From the NCBI GenBank assembly GCA_022824735.1, contig JAJDZI010000063.1, forward strand, positions 1-45,688: DNA of 45,688 nt, written 5' to 3'. Below are positions 16,763-25,270 of this stretch, in pieces. This DNA is from Nitrospirales bacterium (GTDB lineage: Bacteria > Nitrospirota > Nitrospiria > Nitrospirales > UBA8639). The position numbers and the translations under genes are program-made. Numbering within the stretch: the stretch's first letter is position 1; each line of letters opens with the position of its first letter. The notes beneath the pieces are model-generated. The model saw only the letters and a list, made by a program, of their open reading frames with translations. It did no database searches and was not told the DNA's origin.

Positions 16763-17965
16763 ATGTTTGCATTTCAAGAGGAAGAAATGGCTCCGATTCG
16801 AATTAAGGTAATCGGATTTGGTGGAGCAGGGTGCAACGCAGTCAATACCATGATTGCCGCCGGCCTGACTCGAGTGGAGTTCGTGGTGGCGAATACCGAT
16901 CTTCAATCGTTGAGCAAAGCCGCGACCCAGTACCGCATTCAGTTGGGTCCGGTGCGAACCAAAGGACTTGGGGCCGGCGCGAACCCCGAAGTGGGCAAGG
17001 AGTCCGCGCTGGAAAGTGAAGACGACATCCGGGCAGCCTTGGAAGATGCCGATATGGTCTTCGTCACAGCGGGCATGGGCGGCGGGACCGGAACGGGCGG
17101 CGCGCCTGTCGCGGCCAGACTGGCCAGGGATCTCGGTATTTTGACCGTTGGCGTGGTGACCAAACCCTTTCAACATGAAGGACAGCGCCGGATGGGGTAT
17201 GCTGAAGAGGGGGTGCGGGAACTCAGGCGGCACGTGGATTCGTTGCTCGTGGTCCCGAACCAGAACCTGCTGACCTTGGCGGATAAGAACACGCCCGTGC
17301 TGGAGGCGTTCAAAGTGGCTGATGACGTCCTGCGCCAAGCCGTTAAAGGCATCACTGACGTTATCATGACTCCCGGTTTGATTAATGTGGACTTTGCCGA
17401 CGTCAAAACGGTCATGTCCTACAAGGGAAGAGCCATAATGGGGGTGGGCGTGGCCAGTGGCCAGAATCGCGCCATAGAAGCCGTTCGGCAAGCGATTACC
17501 AGTCCGCTGTTGGAAGAGAGTGGCATCAAGGGAGCCAAAGGGTTGTTGGTCAACATCACCGGCAACACGGATCTGTCCCTGCATGAACTCGACGAAGCGT
17601 CAACGATTGCGAAAGAAGCCGCGGACCCCCAAGCCAATATTATCATCGGACACGTGGTCGATCCGGGATTGGGAGACAATGTCACCATCACCGTGATCGC
17701 AACCGGATTTGAAGAACAGCAAGACTCCCTTCGAGCAAAGCCGGTCGTGAATCCGGAAACACAAGAACCTCTGCATCTCCCTGTGCCTCCGGTTCGCCAA
17801 CCGGTCTTGACCACGGCAGGACCTTCCATGGACGGACCGGCCGACGACCTGGATCGTCCGGCATTTATACGACGGAGGGAATCGGATTCGAGAATCGAAC
17901 AGGGTAATTTGTTGGTGGATGAGGATTGGGAAGTTCCCACGTTTTTGCGCAGGAGAGCCGATTAA
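16763..17965 (+). CDS. ftsZ: Cell division GTPase FtsZ
   Basis: Tubulin-like GTPase that forms the Z-ring. The protein is 400 residues. It contains the N-terminal [14 protein letters not shown] motif, the tubulin signature GGGTGTG at residues 106-112, and the T7-loop region [18 protein letters not shown] variable linker follows, then the C-terminal peptide [12 protein letters not shown], which is the FtsA-binding tail. AAAAAGGAGG seven bases before the ATG is an unusually strong ribosome site, fitting the high expression of FtsZ. No clear promoter was found in the ftsA-ftsZ gap. Confidence 0.97.
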   Translation: MFAFQEEEMAPIRIKVIGFGGAGCNAVNTMIAAGLTRVEFVVANTDLQSLSKAATQYRIQLGPVRTKGLGAGANPEVGKESALESEDDIRAALEDADMVFVTAGMGGGTGTGGAPVAARLARDLGILTVGVVTKPFQHEGQRRMGYAEEGVRELRRHVDSLLVVPNQNLLTLADKNTPVLEAFKVADDVLRQAVKGITDVIMTPGLINVDFADVKTVMSYKGRAIMGVGVASGQNRAIEAVRQAITSPLLEESGIKGAKGLLVNITGNTDLSLHELDEASTIAKEAADPQANIIIGHVVDPGLGDNVTITVIATGFEEQQDSLRAKPVVNPETQEPLHLPVPPVRQPVLTTAGPSMDGPADDLDRPAFIRRRESDSRIEQGNLLVDEDWEVPTFLRRRAD

Positions 17966-17993
17966 CGGGTTGGGAGAAAGGAGGACAGGAAAA

Positions 17994-18749
17994 ATGGTCT
18001 TGGTTGCGGAACCTCCGACACGTCAACCAATGCTTCCCTTTACAAGTTGGGCTTTTGGGCGGGTGAGCCGGCGCGCCTTGCATTTCTTCGGGACGCGGTA
18101 TGGGCCGGAATATGGACGTATGAACGGAGAGCAGGGGACGGTGAAGGCCGGAGATCCCGACTATCCGCTGGTCGTCTCCATCCGCCAGGTCCATGGGACG
18201 GACGTGTTGAGCATTGATCGTCCTTTGAAGGCGGGCCAAACGTTTTTCGGCGGCCATGACGCCGTACTCACCAATCAGGCCGACACGTTGTTGACCGTCC
18301 ACACCGCTGATTGTGTCCCTGTCTTGCTGGTGGATGCCTCACGCGGCGTGATTGGGGCCGTGCATGCGGGCTGGCGCGGGGCGGTGCATGGTATCGTGGC
18401 GAAAAGCGTGCGGAACATGGTGGAACGGTTCGGCGCCGGCTTGGCCTCGCTTCACGTGGCGATTGGGCCGTCGGCCGGGTCATGCTGCTATGCAGTCGAT
18501 ACGCCGGTGATGGACCAGTTGCCACCGGATGCGCTCGGGGACCCGGCCATTCTCAGGCGAACCGGTCCCGGGACCGGCTGCTTGGATTTAAAAAAATTCA
18601 TCCAGTGGCAAGCCGTGTCACTCGGTCTTGCCGAAGACCATATCCATATCGTGGATCTCTGCACGATCTGTCGTCCGGACCTGTTTTTCTCCTATCGCCG
18701 GGAGGGAGTCGTGCATGGGAGCATGGTCAGCGGAATCATGTTGAAATAG
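17994..18749 (+). CDS. pgeF: Peptidoglycan-editing/purine nucleoside phosphorylase family protein PgeF (YfiH)
   Basis: Member of the laccase-domain YfiH family, linked to removal of misincorporated serine from peptidoglycan precursors and to adenosine deaminase or phosphorylase activity. Metal-binding motifs are HTADCVPVLLVD, VHAGWRGAVHGIV and SCCYAVD; DLFFSYRREG lies near the C terminus. The tracked ORF starts inside ftsZ, but the ATG at 17994 with GAAAGGAGGACAGG before it is clearly the real start, giving 251 residues. The position right after ftsZ is common in bacteria. Confidence 0.9.
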   Translation: MVLVAEPPTRQPMLPFTSWAFGRVSRRALHFFGTRYGPEYGRMNGEQGTVKAGDPDYPLVVSIRQVHGTDVLSIDRPLKAGQTFFGGHDAVLTNQADTLLTVHTADCVPVLLVDASRGVIGAVHAGWRGAVHGIVAKSVRNMVERFGAGLASLHVAIGPSAGSCCYAVDTPVMDQLPPDALGDPAILRRTGPGTGCLDLKKFIQWQAVSLGLAEDHIHIVDLCTICRPDLFFSYRREGVVHGSMVSGIMLK

Positions 18750-18785
18750 ACATGTTCCCTGTATCCTTTTTTCAAGGACGTCGCG

Positions 18786-19490
18786 TTGGATGACCTCTCG
18801 ACGAAGATTCAGGCGACACGAGATCGAATTCGCCGGGCGGCGGAACGCGCGGGGAGGGACCCGGCCGGCGTGCGGTTGGTTGCGGCGACCAAATACGTCG
18901 AAGCCTCACGGGTCCTTGATGCCATCCGGGTCGGTCTGAGCATCTGTGGAGAAAACCGCTGGCAGGAAGCACGGGCCAAGATGCAAGCGGTGGGTGAACG
19001 GAGAGACGTCGAGTGGCACTTCATCGGCCGGCTTCAGCGGCGAAAACTCAAGTGGCTGGTGGGTCGATTCACCCTCATTCATTCCGTGGAATCCCTCGAG
19101 CAGGCTGAGGAGATTCAACGATGGGCCGACGAACGACGCACCTCCCAAGCTATCCTGCTCGAAGTCAACGCCGGGGGCGAAGAATCCAAGGGCGGGTTTT
19201 CGCCGGACGCGTTGCCGGAGGCCGTCTCGCAAATCGACGCGTTCCCGTCCGTGTGCGTGAACGGGCTCATGACGATTCCTCCGTGGAATCCGGACCCCGA
19301 ACTGGTACGACCGTATTTTCAACGACTCAAACAGTTGGCCGAGCGGATCGGCAGTCTGCCGTTGCAGCGCGTCCGGATGCGCGAACTCTCCATGGGCATG
19401 TCCAATGATTTTGAAGTCGCGGTCGAGGAAGGCGCAACGTTGGTTCGCGTCGGCACTGCGCTGTTCGGCCCTCGACGGGAACTCCGCTAA
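18786..19490 (+). CDS. yggS: Pyridoxal-phosphate homeostasis protein YggS/PLPBP
   Basis: PLP-binding protein of the YggS/PROSC family (alanine racemase-like N-terminal barrel, no known catalytic activity) that controls vitamin B6 and amino-acid pools. The protein is 234 residues. The PLP lysine lies in LVAATKYVEA; GENRWQEA, WHFIGRLQRRKLK, LEVNAGGEESKGG and LSMGMSNDFEVAVEEGATLVRVGTALFG are conserved family segments. The start is a TTG with AAGGA seven bases before it. A nearby ATG at 18790 is out of frame. It sits in the common pgeF-yggS-yggT order. Confidence 0.92.
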   Translation: MDDLSTKIQATRDRIRRAAERAGRDPAGVRLVAATKYVEASRVLDAIRVGLSICGENRWQEARAKMQAVGERRDVEWHFIGRLQRRKLKWLVGRFTLIHSVESLEQAEEIQRWADERRTSQAILLEVNAGGEESKGGFSPDALPEAVSQIDAFPSVCVNGLMTIPPWNPDPELVRPYFQRLKQLAERIGSLPLQRVRMRELSMGMSNDFEVAVEEGATLVRVGTALFGPRRELR

Positions 19491-19518
19491 CCGGCGTCCG
19501 TCATGAGGAGAAGAGACC

Positions 19519-19815
19519 ATGTTCGTCGCAGGTAATATTTTGCAGGGACTGGCCTATGTCCTGGATACGGTCCTGTTCCTGTATATGTGGCTGATTATCA
19601 TCCGGGCCCTGATTTCATGGGTGAATCCTGATCCGTGGAATCCGATCGTTCAGTTCCTCATGAGGGCAACCGACCCGGTCCTGATCGTCATCAGACGCAG
19701 GGTGGGTATGCTCGGAGGCATCGACGTCTCGCCCATTTTGGCTATTTTGCTGATTATGTTTTTGCAATATGCCGTGGTCCAAACGATTCGGGACATTGGT
19801 TTGAGGTTGCATTGA
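19519..19815 (+). CDS. yggT: YggT family integral membrane protein
   Basis: A 98-residue membrane protein with two hydrophobic segments (ILQGLAYVLDTVLFLYMWLIIIRALISW and VSPILAILLIMFLQYAVVQTI) separated by the conserved loop WVNPDPWNPIVQFLMRATDPVL. This matches the YggT/YlmG family, implicated in membrane and division-related functions, with no defined activity. GAGGAGAAGAGACC just before the ATG gives a clear ribosome site. It is adjacent to yggS as in many genomes. Confidence 0.88.
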   Translation: MFVAGNILQGLAYVLDTVLFLYMWLIIIRALISWVNPDPWNPIVQFLMRATDPVLIVIRRRVGMLGGIDVSPILAILLIMFLQYAVVQTIRDIGLRLH

Positions 19816-19853
19816 GGACAGGGGGTCGTCTCCATGCGCTCTCATGATGATGC

Positions 19854-21017
19854 TTGTCGCGCCACGCCGGCACGGAACTCGCAACCACGGCGGGACGGCC
19901 GTTGGTTCACGTTCGCGTGAGTGCCGTCCGCCGGGCCTTTCAACGGGCCGTCGATGAAAACGTGTTCCCGGGCGCGGTAGCCCTGGTGAGGTCTCGCGGA
20001 ACCGTCGTGTTTCACGAGGCCGTCGGAACGTACGGGGTTTCACCCAACGATCAGCCGGTCCACCTGGAGTCGATCTATGACTTGGCTTCCTTGACCAAAC
20101 CCCTGGCCACGGGCACGGCCATGTTGTGTTTAGTCCGGGATGAGTGCCTGCGCCTGGATCAGCCCGTGTCTCAATGGGCGGACGAGTTGCGGGGGAGCCC
20201 GTTTGCCGGCGTCGATCTCCGGCAACTGCTCTCGCATCAAGCGGGGCTGCCGGCGTGGCGACCCTATTATGAACAATTGGCGCCCGCGGGGTTGCCGCCC
20301 CGGAATGAAGAAGAACGACGACAACGCGCGCATACGTTGCTGGATGCCGTCGCGTCCGAACCAATCGCCTATCAGCCGGGGAGTCAAAGCCTGTACAGTG
20401 ACCTGGGGTTTATGGTGCTTGGCGAGATCGTCGAACGGTGCGCAGGGACGTCCTTGGCGAACTACTGCCGGCGGCGAATCCATGAGCCCCTGGGCATTTC
20501 GTCTTTGGCGTTTCCCGGTCGCGAGGAAGCGATAACGGAGGATCCGGCGCGCATCGTCCCCACGGAATGGGACCGTTGGAGAAATCGTTTGCTACGCGGA
20601 GAAGTGCATGATGAAAACGCGTACGCGTTGGGGGGCTGCGCCGGCCACGCCGGGCTGTTCGGAACGGCCCACGCCGTCGGCCAACTTTCCGCCGCATGGC
20701 TTCAGGCGGTACAAGGCCGTGATGGGGTCTTGAGTGCCGTGCTTGCGAAACAGTTTACTCGTCGCCAATCCGATACGTCTTCTTGGGGGCTGGGCTGGGA
20801 TACCCCTTCTGCCCCCTCATCCTCGGGCACGCGGTTTTCGTCACGGGCATTCGGGCACGTGGGGTTTACGGGCACGTCCCTCTGGATCGATCCATCCTGT
20901 GACCTTGAGGTGATTATTTTGTCCAACCGAGTGCATCCGACCCGAACGAACCCGGCCATCAAGACGTTCCGTCCGCAGATTCACGATGCGATCTATCAAG
21001 AATGGGGCGGGAGATGA
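19854..21017 (+). CDS. Serine hydrolase, beta-lactamase class C/penicillin-binding-like family
   Basis: A protein of up to 387 residues of the beta-lactamase-like serine hydrolase family (Pfam Beta-lactamase type). The nucleophile motif SxxK is SLTK in YDLASLTKPLATGTAM near residue 82. The tyrosine motif is YSDLGFMVLGEIVE. The third motif appears as HVGFTGTSLWIDP, the HxGxTG form seen in esterase and amidase-like members. No obvious signal peptide is visible. The start is uncertain: the tracked TTG at 19854 has no ribosome site, and a GTG at 19917 would remove 21 residues. Substrate cannot be told; a peptidoglycan or ester substrate is possible given the neighbourhood. Confidence 0.8.
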   Translation: MSRHAGTELATTAGRPLVHVRVSAVRRAFQRAVDENVFPGAVALVRSRGTVVFHEAVGTYGVSPNDQPVHLESIYDLASLTKPLATGTAMLCLVRDECLRLDQPVSQWADELRGSPFAGVDLRQLLSHQAGLPAWRPYYEQLAPAGLPPRNEEERRQRAHTLLDAVASEPIAYQPGSQSLYSDLGFMVLGEIVERCAGTSLANYCRRRIHEPLGISSLAFPGREEAITEDPARIVPTEWDRWRNRLLRGEVHDENAYALGGCAGHAGLFGTAHAVGQLSAAWLQAVQGRDGVLSAVLAKQFTRRQSDTSSWGLGWDTPSAPSSSGTRFSSRAFGHVGFTGTSLWIDPSCDLEVIILSNRVHPTRTNPAIKTFRPQIHDAIYQEWGGR

Positions 21018-21061
21018 GGGCCAGGGAATGCCGTGCGCGTTCCGTTCGAGAAGGAAACGGG

Positions 21062-21376
21062 TCAGTCGGGATACTCGACCCACGTTTCTTTTTCAGCGAG
21101 ATATTTTTGACCCTTGAAATTCAACCGCGTCCGCATGTGCGTGAAGCCCAGGTGACGAAGTTTATCCACGACGTCCGTGATGGCGCCGCCCACGGTTTGA
21201 TGAACGCCGCTTTCCGTGACCAGGGCTTCGTAGGTCATCATGGCCGTGTAGCCGCGATTCACGTGTTTGATCGGCACGAGACGGTTGAAATAGCGATCGC
21301 TGGGGTCGGTGCCTTCCAACTGGTGTTTCTCGATCACGGCGTTTCGTAACCGGAATGACAACGGCAAGGTACTCAT
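21062..21376 (-). CDS. Uncharacterised 104-residue protein
   Basis: Not recognised. The tracked ORF starts upstream at 21442, but the ATG at 21376 has GAAAGGATCCGT before it and a strong promoter (21414-21442) further up, so the 104-residue form is preferred. The protein begins STLPLSFRLRNAVIEKHQLEG, has mixed charge, no transmembrane segment, no cysteine and no signal peptide, and ends KYLAEKETWVEYPD. It is convergent with the serine hydrolase gene, which ends 45 bases away, and divergent from pgsA. A small cytoplasmic protein is likely. Base composition is like the flanking core genes. Confidence 0.7.
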   Translation of the reverse strand: MSTLPLSFRLRNAVIEKHQLEGTDPSDRYFNRLVPIKHVNRGYTAMMTYEALVTESGVHQTVGGAITDVVDKLRHLGFTHMRTRLNFKGQKYLAEKETWVEYPD

Positions 21377-21413
21377 ACGGATGGATCCTTTCGGTTCATT
21401 TCCATAGGCGATA

Positions 21414-21442
21414 ATTATAGGGGGGACAACCGGAACCTTCAA
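21414..21442 (-). promoter_or_regulatory. Sigma70-type promoter for the 104-residue gene
   Basis: On the minus strand TTGAAG (21442-21437), a 17-base spacer and a perfect TATAAT (21419-21414) lie about 40 bases before the ATG at 21376. This is one of the closest matches to consensus in the window. Confidence 0.65.
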
Positions 21443-21449
21443 CCTTCGG

Positions 21450-21478
21450 TTGACTTACTTACGTCTCACCCTTAGTCT
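21450..21478 (+). promoter_or_regulatory. Possible promoter for pgsA, divergent from the minus-strand promoter
   Basis: TTGACT (21450-21455), a 17-base spacer and TAGTCT (21473-21478) precede the pgsA ribosome site AAGGAGG by about 10 bases. The leader would be very short. It is back-to-back with the minus-strand promoter, whose -35 box ends 8 bases away. Confidence 0.4.
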
Positions 21479-21500
21479 TGTTTCACTAAGGAGGTTGCCC

Positions 21501-22109
21501 GTGATTGCCAAGCAAGGGCCCAATACGGATGTCATGGATGCACGCTTCTCCATTGGCGGCGTAGTTCCGCTGAACGTCCCCAATAGTCTGACCATACTCC
21601 GGATCCTGTTGATCCCGCTCATTGTCGGGTTATTGATCTACGAGCACGTGGAATATGCCTTGGTGACGTTGATCATCGCGGCCCTGACCGATGCCCTGGA
21701 CGGCACAATCGCTCGCATGGCGAACCAGAAAACGCGGTTCGGGGCCTACCTCGACCCGCTGGCGGATAAGCTGTTGCTCATGACGACGTTTGTGACGTTT
21801 TCGCTCTTGGGCATGGTGCCGGTGTGGAGCGTCATTTTAGTGGTGAGTCGTGATGCGATTTTACTCACCGGTACACTGCTGGCCCATCTCACCGGTACGG
21901 CCATCGATGCCTCGCCCACGGTGCTGGGTAAGGCCACGACCGTGTTTCAGGTCAGCTATATGATCCTGGTTCTCGCCTTGATTTCCCAAGGCCTGGATCC
22001 TGTTTTGCTGTTCCCCCTGTTGTTGTTGATGAGTCTGCTGACCGTTCTTTCCGGCATGCACTATATGTTCCGCGGTGTGAGTCAGTTGAACAACGCGGAG
22101 GATTCATAA
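21501..22109 (+). CDS. pgsA: CDP-alcohol phosphatidyltransferase, probably PgsA (phosphatidylglycerophosphate synthase)
   Basis: Membrane enzyme that moves a phosphatidyl group from CDP-diacylglycerol to glycerol-3-phosphate. The complete CDP-alcohol phosphotransferase signature is present: D64xxDGxxAR(8)GxxxD85xxxD89, read as DALDGTIARMANQKTRFGAYLDPLAD. About six hydrophobic segments follow the N-terminal NVPNSLTILRILLIP. The start is taken as GTG 21501 because AAGGAGG lies six bases before it; this removes 17 residues from the tracked ORF and gives 202. The TLxRILLIP N terminus favours PgsA over phosphatidylserine synthase. Confidence 0.88.
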   Translation: MIAKQGPNTDVMDARFSIGGVVPLNVPNSLTILRILLIPLIVGLLIYEHVEYALVTLIIAALTDALDGTIARMANQKTRFGAYLDPLADKLLLMTTFVTFSLLGMVPVWSVILVVSRDAILLTGTLLAHLTGTAIDASPTVLGKATTVFQVSYMILVLALISQGLDPVLLFPLLLLMSLLTVLSGMHYMFRGVSQLNNAEDS

Positions 22110-22135
22110 GGAACCTCGTTTCGTAGCGGAGTCTT

Positions 22136-23953
22136 ATGCTGCACACCCGGCTGGGCCAATTACTACTTGATGCCGGGTGTGTGACCGCTGCTCAATTGCG
22201 GGAAGCGTTGGCTCAACAAGAGGAGACTCGCCAGCCCCTCAGCCGAATCCTCTGTGAACGGCGGGTCATTTCCGAAGAAACGTTGCTGAAGTTTCTGGGC
22301 CAGCAATATGGGTTGGCTACGGCGTATCCCTTTCCTTCCGACGTCGCTCCGCAGCTTGCGAATTGCGTTCCCCTGGCCTGGGCCCAGCAACACGTGGCTG
22401 TCCCGGTGAAGCAATCCGGCCGCCGGTTGACGGTTGCCCTGGCTGATCCGGCCAACTTGCACGTGTTGGATGAAGTACGGTTTCGGACCGGATTGCAGGT
22501 GATTCCGGTGGTCGCGCTGGAATCGGATATTCGCCGATGCTTGCAGGTGTTGTACCAGGGGCAGGATGACGGTCGACACGACGGCTCTCCCGCGCCGGCG
22601 AACACGTATGATGACGCCGCTGCTCCTGCCCGCGACGCCTCTCATGTCAACGAGGGCGGGTTCCACGCCCATACCGTCGATTCAATCCTGCAATCCGAAG
22701 ACATGACGTCCTTGTTGGACAAGGCGTCGTCGAGCCTGCGGTACGCACAGCCGGAAGCCGGAACCGAGGCCGTGGTGGAAGAAGAGTCTCCGGTTGCCCG
22801 GTTGGTGCAGACGATTCTTGAACGCGCGGCCGGCACAGGCGTGAGCGACGTGCATTTGGAGCCCGATGAGGGCGGCGTGCGTGTGCGGTTCCGGCTGGAC
22901 GGCGTCCTGCATACGGTGATGACCTATTCCCTGGGACTGCGGAACGCCGTCATTTCTCGACTCAAAATCCTTTCGCACCTGGATATTGCCGAACGCCGTC
23001 TGCCGCAGGATGGGCGCATGACGTTGGAATTGGAAGGACAGCGGACCGTCGACGCGCGTCTTTCGGTCCTGCCCTCCTTGCACGGAGAGAAAGCCGTGCT
23101 TCGATTGCTGAACAGGGCGGGGCAACTGGTCGAACTGACGGCTTTGGGGTTGGATGCGACCGACACCGAAACCTTCCTCACGGCTTTGGAACGCCCGCAT
23201 GGGATGATCCTGGTGACCGGTCCGACGGGGAGTGGAAAGACCACGACGCTGTACGCGGCACTGCAAGTGTTGAACACGCCCGACGTGAACATCGTCACGG
23301 TTGAAGATCCGGTGGAATATCATTTCACCGGCATCACGCAAGTCCAGGTCAAGGAAGAGATCGGTTTGGGGTTTGCCCGGATCTTGCGGGCCTTCCTGAG
23401 GCAGGATCCGGATATCATGATGGTCGGCGAAATCCGGGACCTGGAGACCGCGCAAATAGCGATTCGGGCTGCGCTGACCGGGCACCGGGTGCTGTCCACG
23501 TTGCACACCCATGATGCGGTTCAGTCGGTGACGCGGTTACTCGATATGGGGGTTGAACCGTTTATGGTGGCGTCGTCGGTCAGTGTCATCGTGGCGCAGC
23601 GACTCGTGCGTCGAATCTGCCCGAACTGTCAAAGGCCTGACGACCGGTTTTCGATACAACAGCTTCGCGAGGCGGGGTTCACCGGCGCGGAGGCGACCTC
23701 CATCGCTCCGTTGCGCGGCCAAGGCTGTGTCGCGTGTCATGGGACGGGTTATAAAGGGCGCATCGGTCTGTTTGAGGTTTTGCCGGTCTCAGACCAGTTT
23801 CGATCCGGGATCCTTGAACGCCGGACCGCGGAGCAACTCAAGCAGCAAGCCCTGGCAGATGGCTTGAAAACCATTCGACGAAGCGGTTTGGATAAAATCA
23901 AGCAAGGGCTGACCACGATGGAAGAGGTGGTGAGCGTTTCCACCGAGGATTGA
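22136..23953 (+). CDS. Type II secretion/type IV pilus assembly ATPase (GspE/PilB family)
   Basis: Hexameric cytoplasmic ATPase that drives pseudopilus or pilus polymerisation. The protein is 605 residues. An N-terminal MshEN/GspE-N domain (LGQLLLDAGCVTAAQLREAL...) is followed by a variable linker and the ATPase domain. It has the Walker A motif GPTGSGKTTT (362-371), the Walker B region DPDIMMVGEIRDLETA, the His box LTGHRVLSTLHTHDA, and a four-cysteine zinc site (CPNC...CVACHG, about 495-540). The sequence does not separate GspE from PilB. A gspF/pilC homologue follows at once; no other secretion genes are nearby. Confidence 0.92.
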   Translation: MLHTRLGQLLLDAGCVTAAQLREALAQQEETRQPLSRILCERRVISEETLLKFLGQQYGLATAYPFPSDVAPQLANCVPLAWAQQHVAVPVKQSGRRLTVALADPANLHVLDEVRFRTGLQVIPVVALESDIRRCLQVLYQGQDDGRHDGSPAPANTYDDAAAPARDASHVNEGGFHAHTVDSILQSEDMTSLLDKASSSLRYAQPEAGTEAVVEEESPVARLVQTILERAAGTGVSDVHLEPDEGGVRVRFRLDGVLHTVMTYSLGLRNAVISRLKILSHLDIAERRLPQDGRMTLELEGQRTVDARLSVLPSLHGEKAVLRLLNRAGQLVELTALGLDATDTETFLTALERPHGMILVTGPTGSGKTTTLYAALQVLNTPDVNIVTVEDPVEYHFTGITQVQVKEEIGLGFARILRAFLRQDPDIMMVGEIRDLETAQIAIRAALTGHRVLSTLHTHDAVQSVTRLLDMGVEPFMVASSVSVIVAQRLVRRICPNCQRPDDRFSIQQLREAGFTGAEATSIAPLRGQGCVACHGTGYKGRIGLFEVLPVSDQFRSGILERRTAEQLKQQALADGLKTIRRSGLDKIKQGLTTMEEVVSVSTED

Positions 23954-23994
23954 ACCCGGGAGAAGAACTCCCGTTTCTTGAGCCATACCAGATC

Positions 23995-25206
23995 ATGCCG
24001 ACGTTCGTGTATCGCGTGAAAAACCGGCAGGGAGGAGTTCTGCGGGGAGAGTTGGAGGCCGTGGACCAAGGTGCCGCGCTGCGAGCGCTTCGCCAGCAGG
24101 ATCTCTTTGTGACCCGCATCCGGGAAAAGCCCGGTTTCTCTCCCGAAGGGTGGTCCTTTCCGGGGACGGCCCGCGTCTCTCAAAACGACTTGCTGGTGTT
24201 TACCTATCAACTCGAAGCCTTGATCAAAGCCGGGGTGCCCCTTGCGCAGAGTCTCGACATGCTGGAGACGCAAGCCCCGTCTTCGGCGTTGCAAGCCGTG
24301 CTCCGCGACGTCAAGCAGGAGGTCAAGTCGGGATCATCCCTGACCGATGCGCTTCAGGGGCACCCCACGGTGTTCACGTCCTGGTACGTCAGTATGGTCC
24401 AGGCCGGAGAGGAAAGCGGAACCTTGGACCGGACCTTCGGCCGGCTGGCCGAGCACCTGGACAAGGTCGTGCGGCTCAGGCAACAGGTGAAGCTGGCGTT
24501 GGCGTATCCCCTGTTGGTGGTCATCGTGGCTTTGCTCGTGCTCTGGGTGTTGCTCATTTGGGTGATCCCCATGTTCGCCACGATGTTTGCCGACTGGGGC
24601 GACGCGCTGCCTTGGCCCACGGCCGTCGTGCTGGGGCTGAGTCGATGGCTTCAGGAACAATGGGTGCCGGTACTCCTCGGCGTCACCGGTTTTGGGATAG
24701 GAGGACGCTTGTGGGCGAAGACCAAGTCCGGGCAACGGATAATCGAAGACGTCGCGCTTCGCGTGCCGTTGCTGGGGAAACTGTGGCGAAACGTGGCCGT
24801 GGTTCACGTCGCGCGCACGCTCAGTGTCCTCCTGGGCAGCGGCGTGCCGATTTTGCGCGGCCTGGAAATCGCTCAAAAGGTGTCCGGGTTGCAGCGCATG
24901 GTACGGGCATTGGAGGAAGCGCGATCGAGTATTCGCGAGGGACATACCCTGGCCGACCCGTTGGAGCGGTCCGGGATGTTTCCCCGCCTGGTCTCCAACA
25001 TGGTCGGGGTCGGCGAAGCCACGGGCAGTCTGGATACGGCCTTGGGAAACGTCGCGGACCTCTTCGAGCGTGAAGTGGACCGCGACGTTGCCGCGTTCAC
25101 CGCCATCCTGGAGCCGCTGATCATCGTGGTATTGGGGATCGGCATCGGGTTTATCGTGGTGGCCATGTACCTGCCGATTTTCTCGATGCCTTCCATGTTC
25201 GACTGA
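23995..25206 (+). CDS. Type II secretion/type IV pilus inner-membrane platform protein (GspF/PilC family)
   Basis: Polytopic platform protein partnering the upstream ATPase. The 403-residue form starts at ATG 23995 with MPTFVYRVKNRQGGVLRGELEA, the normal family N terminus. The tracked TTG at 23950 would add 15 residues and overlap the ATPase stop. Two GspF domains are visible: one around FTYQLEALIKAGVPLAQSLDML and one around HVARTLSVLLGSGVPILRGLEIA. Hydrophobic segments include LALAYPLLVVIVALLVLWVLLIWVIPMF and the C-terminal AILEPLIIVVLGIGIGFIVVAMYLPIF. Confidence 0.92.
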   Translation: MPTFVYRVKNRQGGVLRGELEAVDQGAALRALRQQDLFVTRIREKPGFSPEGWSFPGTARVSQNDLLVFTYQLEALIKAGVPLAQSLDMLETQAPSSALQAVLRDVKQEVKSGSSLTDALQGHPTVFTSWYVSMVQAGEESGTLDRTFGRLAEHLDKVVRLRQQVKLALAYPLLVVIVALLVLWVLLIWVIPMFATMFADWGDALPWPTAVVLGLSRWLQEQWVPVLLGVTGFGIGGRLWAKTKSGQRIIEDVALRVPLLGKLWRNVAVVHVARTLSVLLGSGVPILRGLEIAQKVSGLQRMVRALEEARSSIREGHTLADPLERSGMFPRLVSNMVGVGEATGSLDTALGNVADLFEREVDRDVAAFTAILEPLIIVVLGIGIGFIVVAMYLPIFSMPSMFD

Positions 25207-25270
25207 CTCCCCGGAGAAGGAGGCCGTCCCGTCGTTGCAGATGAGTCCGGCGGGTTGGTAAGAGTGCCTC

